Positions 7,330 to 15,168 of a DNA stretch of 39,354 nucleotides are shown one piece after another. The translations under genes were made by a program, and so were the position numbers. This stretch comes from CAYMAZ01 sp964526285 (GTDB lineage Bacteria > Bacteroidota > Bacteroidia > Bacteroidales > DTU049): the NCBI GenBank assembly GCA_964526285.1, contig CAZGIW010000032.1, forward strand, positions 1-39,354. The letters run 5' to 3'. A model generated the notes under the pieces. It saw only the letters and a program-made list of their open reading frames with translations. It did no database searches and was not told where the DNA came from. The number at the start of each line of letters is the position of its first letter. Position 1 is the stretch's first letter.

Positions 7330-8835
7330 TTAAAACTTCACTATCACATGTGATTCTCTGGTATTTTCGGAAGTATTATGTATTTCCAGAATATAAGTTC
7401 CTGAAGGCAGATGAGGGACTGATAGATGAATGGTTTTTTCTTCAGGTTTATGTGTTGTTACATATGTGATTTTACCTTCAATTGTTCGCAAAACAACTGT
7501 ATGTGCAGATGATGAACATTGCCCCAGTGAAACCGAGAATACATCTGTAAACGGATTTGGAAAAACAACTGTAGCGAGACTTTCTTGCGCGACAATGGCT
7601 GTCGTAGTTCCAACAACAATCTCAACCTGGACATTGGGGTTCATGTCATCCAAAATAATTTGCAATGGGTCCGGGACAATGCCGGGAATATCATAAATCA
7701 GAAAATAACTTCCTCCTGCCAGATTTTCAATAACAAACTCTCCGTTAGTTTCGGAAAGAGTATAATGAAGGGGTTGCATCTCGCTATTGAACAATAACAG
7801 CTCACAAGCAGATACCGGACTATAGTCAGGATATACAACCGTTCCGCTAACAGTGTAAACCCCTGTTTGTTCAGAAGAACCAAGCAGAGTGATTGTCATT
7901 GTTGAAGAAGCATTGGAGTTTGAAAATGATTGTGCTGCAGTCCATGTTGCTGCTCCTGGATAATATGTGGGAAGATAATTTTCACTCCTGAACTGATCAA
8001 CATCCGGAAATGCTTTCACAATATATGAACAGTTGGGCAAATGAGTAAAATAATAGTAACCATATAATCCAACAAGCATGGTATCAACAGAAATATAATT
8101 GTCCTGAATTCTTCTGTAAAGAACAACTCCTGATTCATTGACCGGTTCTCCATTTGAAAAAACCTGCCCCCCTGCATGAAAGAAAAAAGATGTATCAGAA
8201 ACCAGCTCTTTTGATTTCTCAGAGGAAAAAAAGGTAAAATTTGTATATGGATCTGTAAGAGTTGCTTTCAGTTTCACCACCGATGATTCCGGAGAGCTGA
8301 TAAAATAATCTGTCGATTCATTTTCAGAGAATACAATTTGTTGATTAGTCCATTCCCACTTTGTTAAAGGAGAGTTTAGTAAATTTGGTGTTGATGTATT
8401 ATGAAGAGAGAGAGATGCCGGACAATGGGTGCAGTTTTCCTCTTCCTGAAATGTGGTCTGTGAGTTGGTTGGATTATGAACTGTTGTGTATATAGTATAG
8501 ACATTATAACTACAACCATCTGCATAAAAAGAAAAAGTTTTTTCCACACAATTAAAATTATAATCATACACATAGATTTTGGCAGAATACAAAACACCTG
8601 AAGGAATGTTGGTTAAACTAAAGGAGTATCTTCCGTTTTGATCTGTCTGAATTGCCGGTCCATTCATTGAAAACTCAGCAGGAAGATAAGCCGGAGCTGT
8701 AAAACGAAAGAAAACCCAGTAATTTTGTATTGGCTGTGACTGCATGTTTTTTACATATCCAGTAAAAGAAACATCTGCAGCAAACAAAGAACAGCTCAAA
8801 AATAATAAGATATAGAGAATTGTGGTTTTTTTCAT
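7330..8835 (-). CDS. T9SS-secreted protein with carboxypeptidase-like regulatory repeats
   Basis: The product has 501 residues. A signal peptide (MKKTTILYILLFLSCSLFA) is followed by a beta-sandwich of CarboxypepD_reg/CnaB type (about 25-110). The central region (about 115-325) is less conserved. A second regulatory-type domain lies at about 330-405 (SGTVVYPDYSPVSACELLL). The C-terminal ~80 residues form a T9SS type A sorting domain: VVFPNPFTD, then LPSGTYILEI, ending in VIVKF. It should be exported through the Por system to the cell surface. The ATG at 8850, five codons upstream, is also possible; I prefer 8835 because it gives a normal signal peptide. It is the third gene of the sigma/anti-sigma operon, following the anti-sigma stop within 20 bases. 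Confidence 0.75.
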   Translation of the reverse strand: MKKTTILYILLFLSCSLFAADVSFTGYVKNMQSQPIQNYWVFFRFTAPAYLPAEFSMNGPAIQTDQNGRYSFSLTNIPSGVLYSAKIYVYDYNFNCVEKTFSFYADGCSYNVYTIYTTVHNPTNSQTTFQEEENCTHCPASLSLHNTSTPNLLNSPLTKWEWTNQQIVFSENESTDYFISSPESSVVKLKATLTDPYTNFTFFSSEKSKELVSDTSFFFHAGGQVFSNGEPVNESGVVLYRRIQDNYISVDTMLVGLYGYYYFTHLPNCSYIVKAFPDVDQFRSENYLPTYYPGAATWTAAQSFSNSNASSTMTITLLGSSEQTGVYTVSGTVVYPDYSPVSACELLLFNSEMQPLHYTLSETNGEFVIENLAGGSYFLIYDIPGIVPDPLQIILDDMNPNVQVEIVVGTTTAIVAQESLATVVFPNPFTDVFSVSLGQCSSSAHTVVLRTIEGKITYVTTHKPEEKTIHLSVPHLPSGTYILEIHNTSENTRESHVIVKF

Positions 8836-8853
8836 GGAAACGGAAAACATTGG

Positions 8854-10230
8854 TTAAAAAATAATTCGGAACCCTGAATGTAACCCAAAGGCATAAGGTG
8901 TTCTTCTTGAAGGCTGATTGCCTGAAAACATTGGGTTCAGGAGATATCTGTAGGTTGGTGTAATATAAAATTCAAGATTTGAATTGATTTTATATGAGCC
9001 CCCTATGCTGAAAAGGAAACTCCAGTATTGTGCATTTCTTTTTTGAGAAAGCAAACTTTGTTCAGCACTAATCAGAGATATGTTTTCGTTGTAATACGAT
9101 TTATTTTGTGCTGATGTATAGATGAGAGAACTGTAAGAAAAGCCTGTTTTAGCTTCAAGGGATATTCGTTTAACCGATTTGCGAATTCCAATATACACAG
9201 GGATCTGTAAATACATGTATGCATCATCTTTTGTTTCAAGTTCTTCTGTTGTTGTGGTTTCGTAGATTGACACAAGAGATGTAAAAAACACTGGTTGAGT
9301 AACATATGCTCCCTGTATGGGATCCCAAACATCCAAAAACTGCACTGAATCAACCTGTTCGTATTGGCTAACCAAAGTTTCTGTTAAAGTCACATTCTTA
9401 TAGAGATTTGTTTGTGTAAGGAATGTGCCGGTTATGCCGGTTTCAAAAAACAAATCATTTGCTGTATATCTGAGAGTTAGGTTGAGGCTGAAGTCTGTAG
9501 TTTTTCGGGGAGTATAAAGTGCCGGGTCAAAATAAAACAATTCAGACTGAAGACCAACATTAAGAGAAATCTCAGAGGTATTAACATAATCAGGCGGAGT
9601 GTTGTTAAACTGGGTCTGTGATAATTTGGAGAGTACAGGATTCCCATAATAGCCAAGCAAACCAGATTTCAATGGCATCATAGTTAGTGTCGGGTTATTA
9701 TCTGTGTTAGTGATGATAATCTCTTGTTGTTCTTCTTGTTGTTCTTCTGCAAACAATGATTCAGCATCTGAGCTAGTGTTGGTGCTTTCCTGCAGTTGCT
9801 CAGACTCCACTACACCCGTTTCTGTTTTCGAAACTCCCTTTTTTGATTGAGTAAACTGAACTGGATTGTTTGACTCGGTATTATTATTTTGAACAATGCT
9901 TGTTTCAAGCAGAGTCACGGTGTTGTTTTCGAAATTATTGTTATCAATGAGAACTTGTTCACTGACCTGTTCTGCTTCAGTCATGTTAATGGCATCGTTT
10001 TGATTTTGTTCAGAGTTTCTGATGCTGACTGTAGTAATAAGAATTGTTCCAACAAAAACAGTTCCCAGAAAAATTTTTGAAAAAGGAGTAAGAATCTGTC
10101 CCCAGGGACTATATTTTGGAATTACCGGGGCAATTCTATCCCAGAGATGATTCGAAGGCGTCATCTCAACATTGCTCAGCTTATCTCTGAGCAATTTATC
10201 AAACTCATTATGATGCATCGACTTGTTCAT
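8854..10230 (-). CDS. Anti-sigma-like protein with inner-membrane span and outer-membrane beta-barrel
   Basis: The product has 458 residues from MNKSMHHNEFDK. A cytoplasmic N-terminus (1-50) has the FDKLLRDKLSNVEM...LWDRI pattern of Bacteroidota anti-sigma proteins. A single membrane span lies at about 53-69. A roughly 150-residue Asn/Gln/Glu/Thr-rich linker (70-218) is followed by a C-terminal region of alternating beta strands (SEISLNVGLQSELFYF, then NLEFYITPTYRYLL) ending in Phe (HSGFRIIF), as outer-membrane barrels do. The topology matches the dual membrane-spanning anti-sigma factors (Dma) described in Bacteroides. It overlaps the sigma gene by 23 bases, a sign of translational coupling. 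The longer frame to 10317 would overlap the sigma gene by 110 bases and is rejected; ATG 10218 is also possible. Confidence 0.75.
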   Translation of the reverse strand: MNKSMHHNEFDKLLRDKLSNVEMTPSNHLWDRIAPVIPKYSPWGQILTPFSKIFLGTVFVGTILITTVSIRNSEQNQNDAINMTEAEQVSEQVLIDNNNFENNTVTLLETSIVQNNNTESNNPVQFTQSKKGVSKTETGVVESEQLQESTNTSSDAESLFAEEQQEEQQEIIITNTDNNPTLTMMPLKSGLLGYYGNPVLSKLSQTQFNNTPPDYVNTSEISLNVGLQSELFYFDPALYTPRKTTDFSLNLTLRYTANDLFFETGITGTFLTQTNLYKNVTLTETLVSQYEQVDSVQFLDVWDPIQGAYVTQPVFFTSLVSIYETTTTEELETKDDAYMYLQIPVYIGIRKSVKRISLEAKTGFSYSSLIYTSAQNKSYYNENISLISAEQSLLSQKRNAQYWSFLFSIGGSYKINSNLEFYITPTYRYLLNPMFSGNQPSRRTPYAFGLHSGFRIIF

Positions 10231-10792
10231 GGCATTTTCCTGAATAGTTTGCAATTTTTTTTTGTAAAACCTTTCGTGCTCTTGAAAGCTGCGATTTTGA
10301 TGTGTTCTCTGAAACACCCAGCTGTGCTGCTATTTCTTTGTGAGAAAAGCCTTCAACCACATAAAGGTTAAACACAAGGCGATATCCTTCGGGTAGAGTT
10401 TGAATGAGTCTGATAAGCTGTTTATAAGACATGTTGTCAACAGCATCCACGCTCATTGGAGATGTGTGACTCACATTGTCAATGTCAACAGACTGATTGT
10501 GTTTTAAATTACTTTTATAGTAATTTATTGCAGTATTAATCATAATACGCCTGACCCAACCTTCTAGCGAGCCTTCATATCTGAATTTTTCCAGGTTTTG
10601 ATAAACCCGGATAAATCCTTCCTGCAACATATCTTCAGCTTCCATTTTGTTTTTGGCATATCTGATTAATACTCCGAGCATTTTTGAAGAGTACATTTCA
10701 TAGAGACACTTTAGCGCTTTAGGATTGTTTTTTAGGCATTCCTTAAGCAATAATTGTTCATCCTCAATGAAATCTTCTTTCCTACTACTCAC
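10208..10792 (-). CDS. ECF-type RNA polymerase sigma-70 factor
   Basis: The product has 194 residues. Region 2 (about 25-95) includes AEDMLQEGFIRVYQNLEKF and WVRRIMINTAINYY, which bind core polymerase and the -10 element. Region 4 (about 125-185) is a helix-turn-helix with HKEIAAQLGVSENTSKSQLSRARK. There are no regions 1.1 or 3, as expected for ECF sigma factors. It is the first gene of a three-gene operon with the anti-sigma-like barrel protein, whose start overlaps its end. It is probably held inactive by that protein and released by an envelope signal. Other targets cannot be read from this window. Confidence 0.92.
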   Translation of the reverse strand: MSSRKEDFIEDEQLLLKECLKNNPKALKCLYEMYSSKMLGVLIRYAKNKMEAEDMLQEGFIRVYQNLEKFRYEGSLEGWVRRIMINTAINYYKSNLKHNQSVDIDNVSHTSPMSVDAVDNMSYKQLIRLIQTLPEGYRLVFNLYVVEGFSHKEIAAQLGVSENTSKSQLSRARKVLQKKIANYSGKCHEQVDAS

Positions 10793-10800
10793 TTCAATAA

Positions 10801-10808
10801 CAAAATTA
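10801..10808 (-). promoter_or_regulatory. -7 box of the sigma operon
   Basis: It reads TAATTTTG on the minus strand and lies only 8 bases above the ATG, which is unusually close. The leader would be almost absent, so the real promoter may lie elsewhere; ECF autoregulation would use another motif. Confidence 0.35.
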
Positions 10809-10854
10809 AATCTGAAAACGTTGCTTGATTAGACAAAAATTTATACAAAAATAC

Positions 10855-10862
10855 TAATTTTG
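10855..10862 (+). promoter_or_regulatory. -7 box of the TraB/GumN gene
   Basis: This is TAATTTTG, 18 bases before the ATG at 10881. The longest frame would begin with a TTG inside this box, which argues for the ATG. Confidence 0.55.
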
Positions 10863-10880
10863 TACGAAATATTTACAATT

Positions 10881-11765
10881 ATGCGTAGGTCTTGCTTCGT
10901 AATTATCCTTGTTTTATCTCAGTTTTACATAGTTTTTGCTCAACAGGCAGAACAAAACTCACTATTATGGAAAATCAGCGGCAAAAATTTTAAATCCGCT
11001 TCATATATTTTCGGCACCATGCATGTCCAGGATGAAAGTGTGTTTCTGATGGATGAGTTGGTGAAAAAACACATCGACATGTGTGATGCATTTGCCATCG
11101 AAGTATTGCTTGATGAAGTAAATCCGGTGGCAGCACAGCAGCATCTGGTGATGAAGAATAAAACATTGAAAGATTTACTCACCATCGAAGAATATAATCT
11201 TGTCGATGAATATATGATTGAGAAAGTAGGACAGGGGCTTCTTCTATTTCAGAAAATGAAACCCTTTTTTCTTGCCACTCAGTTGTTGCAGGCTGACATG
11301 GTAAAAGATAAAGAATTGGCAATGGATCTGGATTTTCTTGCCTATGCCCGCAAACAGGGAAAATTTGTTTTTGGTATAGAAAGATTTGAAGATCAAATTA
11401 AAGCTGTTGACAAAATTTCTCTGGAAGAACAGGCAAAAATGCTTGTTAGAATGGTGTCTGACACCTCAACAGGAAATAGCAACATGGATAACCTTATGGC
11501 TGCTTATATTGCACAAGATATTGAGAATTTATATTTTCTCACAATATCTGATACAACAATGCCAGTTATATTTGTTGATGCTTTTGTTATCAAAAGAAAC
11601 ATAAACATGACCAAAACAATTATAAAAAACTCACGCAAACAATCAGTTTTCTATGCTGTTGGTGCAGCACACCTTGGGGGACCAAAGGGAATTATTGCGC
11701 TGCTCAGAAAAAAAGGATACACCGTAGAGCCGGTTTTTGAAATATCTTTAATGATAAATGAATAA
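10881..11765 (+). CDS. TraB/GumN family protein
   Basis: The product has 294 residues. A signal peptide (MRRSCFVIILVLSQFYIVFA) is followed by the TraB/GumN fold: LLWKISGKN, SYIFGTMHVQDESV (the GTxH motif, about residues 43-53), an acidic AFAIEVLLDE and the C-terminal AVGAAHLGG (second histidine motif). The family is related to the TIKI/Tiki metalloprotease fold, and the His and Glu motifs suggest a metal site; bacterial members have no settled function. The product is periplasmic or a lipid-free secreted protein (no lipobox seen). I chose the ATG at 10881 over the upstream TTG, which lies in the promoter. It is divergent from the sigma operon. Confidence 0.85.
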   Translation: MRRSCFVIILVLSQFYIVFAQQAEQNSLLWKISGKNFKSASYIFGTMHVQDESVFLMDELVKKHIDMCDAFAIEVLLDEVNPVAAQQHLVMKNKTLKDLLTIEEYNLVDEYMIEKVGQGLLLFQKMKPFFLATQLLQADMVKDKELAMDLDFLAYARKQGKFVFGIERFEDQIKAVDKISLEEQAKMLVRMVSDTSTGNSNMDNLMAAYIAQDIENLYFLTISDTTMPVIFVDAFVIKRNINMTKTIIKNSRKQSVFYAVGAAHLGGPKGIIALLRKKGYTVEPVFEISLMINE

Positions 11766-11777
11766 TGTTTTAGTAAG

Positions 11778-14327
11778 CTAAAATTGAACAAGCAGTTTCA
11801 AGTTTAGCTGACGGGGAGTGAGATAATTGGGCACTGCATATTGGCGGCCATACACATCATCCACCCATATATAAGAAATAGTATTGTTGATTTGGAGCAA
11901 ATTAAACACTTCGAGGCTTATCCATGCATTTTGAACTCTGTGTAATCGTGCTGGCCTTCTTCCTCCTTCACTAATCAATTGTTTTGAAAAACCAACATCC
12001 ACTCTTCTATATGCAGGCATTCGCAAAGTATGTTTGTACTTATCCGTGTTGGGAGGACCAAAAGGCAACCCTGTTCCAAGAAAAATCCCCAAATGCATTT
12101 TAAACGTTGGATTTCCCGGCAGATAGTCTTGAAAAAACAAACTGAAATTTACCCGCTGGTCTGTGGGTCGGGGCATGTAGCCCGGAAAAAACTGAGCACT
12201 GTCAACAGCAACATTGTTGAATGAATAGCCAGGCACAATCACTTCTCCGTCAGAATTATAAAACACCCAGTAGTTGTCTCCTATAATATCTTCCCTTGTT
12301 TGCATCACAGAAAAATTTATCCATGATTCCACATCAGGAACAAATTCTCCGTTGATTTTAAAGTCTATCCCTGTAGCATAGCCTTTGGCTGTGTGTTCGG
12401 GCAGATATCTGATGCGCACATTGTCAATGATGTAGGGAATAAGATTGTCCAGTTTTTTATAATACACTTCGGTTGAAAACTTGAATGGTCTGTTCCAGAT
12501 GGTAAGGTCAACATCTGTTGCTCCCACAAAATGGATTGAACGCTGAGCTTTTACATCCTTGTTAATTGTTCCGTCATAATTTCTCAGTTCTCTGTAAAAC
12601 GGAGGCTGATGATATACACCTGTGGCAAGTCTGTATGTTACCCGTTTATGTTTTTTTGGCCGGTAGCTCAATGACATTCTTGGACTGGCCACAATTTGTC
12701 TGTTCATATCCCAATATTGAGAACGTACTCCAGCCGTGAACACAATTTTATTAGAGTCTGGGGAAAATTCTCTGACAAACAACAAAAATCCTGAATATCT
12801 CATAGATTCAGTTTCAATCTGAGATCGGAGCGTATCTTTAATATACAAAAACTGATAGGGCTGTTGGTTGGGATTTACATAGCCAACTGAGTCGGGAGGT
12901 TTTGGAATTGAATATCCGGCTGAATCAAGATAGGACCATTCATTGATATTATCCTGAATTTTTTCATATTGGGTTTTTATTCCCCAGTTGATATGCCATT
13001 TGCCTGCAAAATATTTGCCTCTGTGTTCCGCATTGATAACACTGGCTGTGAGATAATTGCGTGAGTGATTGAGAAAAGCACCCACACCTGTGTTTTCCGA
13101 AACATCGCCGAATCCGGGTTTACCCATATCAGTTTCCAGTTTTCCAATCCAGTATTGTCCCAAAATATCATAAGATTCTTCTTCATTGGAGATGAAGGCT
13201 GCTGAAGTAAATTTCAGCTGTAGTTTGTCATTCGGTTTATGAGTAAACAGCAGTGCTGATTTATAGAGGTTGAACCTGTCAATTTCCTCGCCTGAAAAAT
13301 ATACAGTAAGCCGATAAGCTTCATTGATTGTGCCATATGAAGTTTCTCTGGTTTGTGGGACAAGTTTATAGGTATTCATACTCACATATCCCAGCCATGC
13401 AAGTTGTGTTTTCTTGTTGAAGTTGTAAGTGAGATAAGACTGAAAATCAGCAAAATTTGGCTGATAATCTCCTTTGGTTTCAAGTGCACTGAGCAAATAT
13501 TTGCTGGTTTTATATCGTATGCCGGTAAGATAAGTAAAAGCTGTATCTTTTGAAATTCCTTCAAAGTGCAGGCTACCACCCAAAAGACTTACATTGATAT
13601 TGGCTTCTGATTTGTACGGAACACGATATTGTACATCTAAAACTGAGGCTGTTTTATCACCATAAGAAGCATCAAAGCCACCGGAAGAAAAAAGCACTGA
13701 TCCGGCAAGATCAGAATTCAGAAAACTCAAACCTTCCTGTTGTCCTGATCGTATTAGAAAAGGTCTGTATATTTCAATATCATTAACATAAACAAGGTTT
13801 TCATCATAATTTCCACCTCTCACGGAGTATGTGGAGCTTAGTTCTGATGTTGAAAACACACCGGGAGCGGTAAGCAGTACCATTTTTTCTATTCCTCCAC
13901 CGGGAGAAGGCAGAAACTTGGCCACTTTGATATCAATTCGTTGCATCCCGTCTTTGGTTCCAATTTCTTCAATAACATCAACAGGGGGGAGGCTGGTTGC
14001 CAACTGTTTCATTTTAATATTGAGTGTTTTTATTTCTTTTTCCTGTAGTATAAACTCAAAAGTTTGAGGCTCCATTCCAACTCTAGAAAAGACAAGAGTT
14101 ACTGGTTTCTTTGCAGGCACTGAAATACTATAAAAACCATAAGAGTCGGTCACTGTTCCTTTGCTGGTATTCATCACAGCAACAGTGACAAGTTCAACCG
14201 CTTTATTACTTTCATCTTTGATATATCCCCTAACCACAGCGTCAGTTTGTCCATGAAGGATATTTGTACACAACAGAATAAAAACTGTCAGAATGAAGCT
14301 AGTTATATGGTTATATTTGTTAATCAC
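11778..14327 (-). CDS. TonB-dependent receptor with N-terminal carboxypeptidase-like domain
   Basis: This 849-residue outer-membrane receptor brings a ligand into the periplasm using TonB energy. It has a signal peptide (1-26, ending ILHGQ), a CarboxypepD_reg-like domain (about 28-110, with GTVTDSYGFYSISVPA), a plug (about 120-235, with YSVRGGNYDENLVYVNDIEI and DASYGDKTASVLDV) and a 22-strand-type barrel to the C-terminal Phe (NLKLLVQF). There is no SusD partner and the length is below that of SusC proteins, so it is not a Sus-type glycan system. The ligand cannot be told. The next gene upstream (14389-15045) also has a carboxypeptidase-like domain. The TonB receptor has its own promoter. Confidence 0.92.
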   Translation of the reverse strand: MINKYNHITSFILTVFILLCTNILHGQTDAVVRGYIKDESNKAVELVTVAVMNTSKGTVTDSYGFYSISVPAKKPVTLVFSRVGMEPQTFEFILQEKEIKTLNIKMKQLATSLPPVDVIEEIGTKDGMQRIDIKVAKFLPSPGGGIEKMVLLTAPGVFSTSELSSTYSVRGGNYDENLVYVNDIEIYRPFLIRSGQQEGLSFLNSDLAGSVLFSSGGFDASYGDKTASVLDVQYRVPYKSEANINVSLLGGSLHFEGISKDTAFTYLTGIRYKTSKYLLSALETKGDYQPNFADFQSYLTYNFNKKTQLAWLGYVSMNTYKLVPQTRETSYGTINEAYRLTVYFSGEEIDRFNLYKSALLFTHKPNDKLQLKFTSAAFISNEEESYDILGQYWIGKLETDMGKPGFGDVSENTGVGAFLNHSRNYLTASVINAEHRGKYFAGKWHINWGIKTQYEKIQDNINEWSYLDSAGYSIPKPPDSVGYVNPNQQPYQFLYIKDTLRSQIETESMRYSGFLLFVREFSPDSNKIVFTAGVRSQYWDMNRQIVASPRMSLSYRPKKHKRVTYRLATGVYHQPPFYRELRNYDGTINKDVKAQRSIHFVGATDVDLTIWNRPFKFSTEVYYKKLDNLIPYIIDNVRIRYLPEHTAKGYATGIDFKINGEFVPDVESWINFSVMQTREDIIGDNYWVFYNSDGEVIVPGYSFNNVAVDSAQFFPGYMPRPTDQRVNFSLFFQDYLPGNPTFKMHLGIFLGTGLPFGPPNTDKYKHTLRMPAYRRVDVGFSKQLISEGGRRPARLHRVQNAWISLEVFNLLQINNTISYIWVDDVYGRQYAVPNYLTPRQLNLKLLVQF

Positions 14328-14356
14328 TTGTTGGTTGCTGTTTTTTTAAGAGCGTG

Positions 14357-14364
14357 CAAAGTTA
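14357..14364 (-). promoter_or_regulatory. -7 box of the TonB-dependent receptor gene
   Basis: It reads TAACTTTG on the minus strand, 29 bases above the ATG at 14327. Confidence 0.6.
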
Positions 14365-14388
14365 CAAAAACTAAGTAAAAGATAATGA

Positions 14389-15045
14389 TTAGTCAGGCGG
14401 ATATGTTCTCCAGTAGTCTGCATCTGATTTTTGAAATTCCCCGTTTTGCCATGCTTTGAAAAAGGCTGCCCATGCCATAGGATTGAGCAGATTATTCACA
14501 GGCATTTGTCCGGATGTATAATAATTCTGTACCTGGTTTTGTACATATTGTTTATAGTTTCCGCTTCCATCCATTGGCATTCTCATATAGTAGTCTTTTG
14601 AAGCAATAATTGCTATGTTTTTTCGTGCTCTTTCATAGTCATCGTCAGGGATTCTGAGAGAAAGAAAAGCATCTTTAAATTGAGAGGGACTTGGCCATGG
14701 ATAAATGACTGTTTCAGGCAGATACACAGTGTCTGGATACATAACCTGAAACATGGTGTACTGGTCTTTTGACAAAGTATCTGGAATTTTATAATATGCT
14801 TTTTTAAATCCGATGCATGAAAAAACAATGATATCACCCGGACGTGCAACAAATGAAAAGAAACCATAAAAGTCGCTGATAGTCCCTCTTGATGTTCCTT
14901 TTATTAATATATGTGAAAATGGTATTGGAAAAAGACTGTCTCCTGTCACCACAATGCCAGAAAACTGAACCAGTTCGGTTCGTTGAGCTTTGGCAGCTGA
15001 GAAAAACAGCATCAGCATTACAAAAATTACAAAAAAGTTTTTCAT
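14389..15045 (-). CDS. Carboxypeptidase-like regulatory domain protein
   Basis: The product has 218 residues. A signal peptide (about 1-20, ending AAKAQ) is followed by one CarboxypepD_reg-like beta-sandwich (about 27-105) with the usual GTSRGTISDFYGFFSF and FSCIGFKKA motifs. A conserved-looking C-terminal part (about 110-218) begins LPETVIYPWPS and is rich in Tyr, Gln and Asn. The product is probably periplasmic or surface-located. Proteins of this build are common in Bacteroidota and their role is unclear. It lies 61 bases upstream of the TonB receptor in the same orientation. Only a one-mismatch -7 box (15084-15091) is visible in front of it. Confidence 0.75.
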   Translation of the reverse strand: MKNFFVIFVMLMLFFSAAKAQRTELVQFSGIVVTGDSLFPIPFSHILIKGTSRGTISDFYGFFSFVARPGDIIVFSCIGFKKAYYKIPDTLSKDQYTMFQVMYPDTVYLPETVIYPWPSPSQFKDAFLSLRIPDDDYERARKNIAIIASKDYYMRMPMDGSGNYKQYVQNQVQNYYTSGQMPVNNLLNPMAWAAFFKAWQNGEFQKSDADYWRTYPPD

Positions 15046-15083
15046 TTCAGATGTAATCTAACGTAAGAGGGTTAAATTTATTA

Positions 15084-15091
15084 CAAATAAA
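15084..15091 (-). promoter_or_regulatory. Weak -7-like box of the regulatory-domain gene
   Basis: It reads TTTATTTG on the minus strand, one mismatch from TAnnTTTG, 38 bases above the ATG at 15045. It is the best candidate in the gap below the S46 terminator. Confidence 0.25.
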
Positions 15092-15116
15092 CAAAATTTT
15101 CAAAGACAAAAAAAAG

Positions 15117-15146
15117 AAAAAGCCGGAAACTGAGTCCGGCTTTTTT
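15117..15146 (-). terminator. Terminator of the S46 peptidase gene
   Basis: An 11-bp stem with a GC-rich core (AGCCGGA/TCCGGCT), a 7-base loop and A/T tracts on both sides lies 22 bases beyond the peptidase stop. It is a classic intrinsic terminator and can work on both strands. Confidence 0.85.
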
Positions 15147-15168
15147 AACATAGTTGTTGTTCTGAATA

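Noticed and set aside
10231..10317. 29-codon extension of the anti-sigma-like protein
   Set aside because: It lies wholly within the sigma factor coding region; the ATG at 10230 leaves only a short coupling overlap.
11768..11783. TTTTAG/CTAAAA hairpin between the TraB and TonB genes
   Set aside because: The stem has only six bp, overlaps the TonB stop codon and has no T-run, so I do not call it a terminator.
11778..15045. Sus-type glycan uptake locus
   Set aside because: The receptor is of ordinary TonB length, has no SusD partner, and no glycoside hydrolase is nearby.
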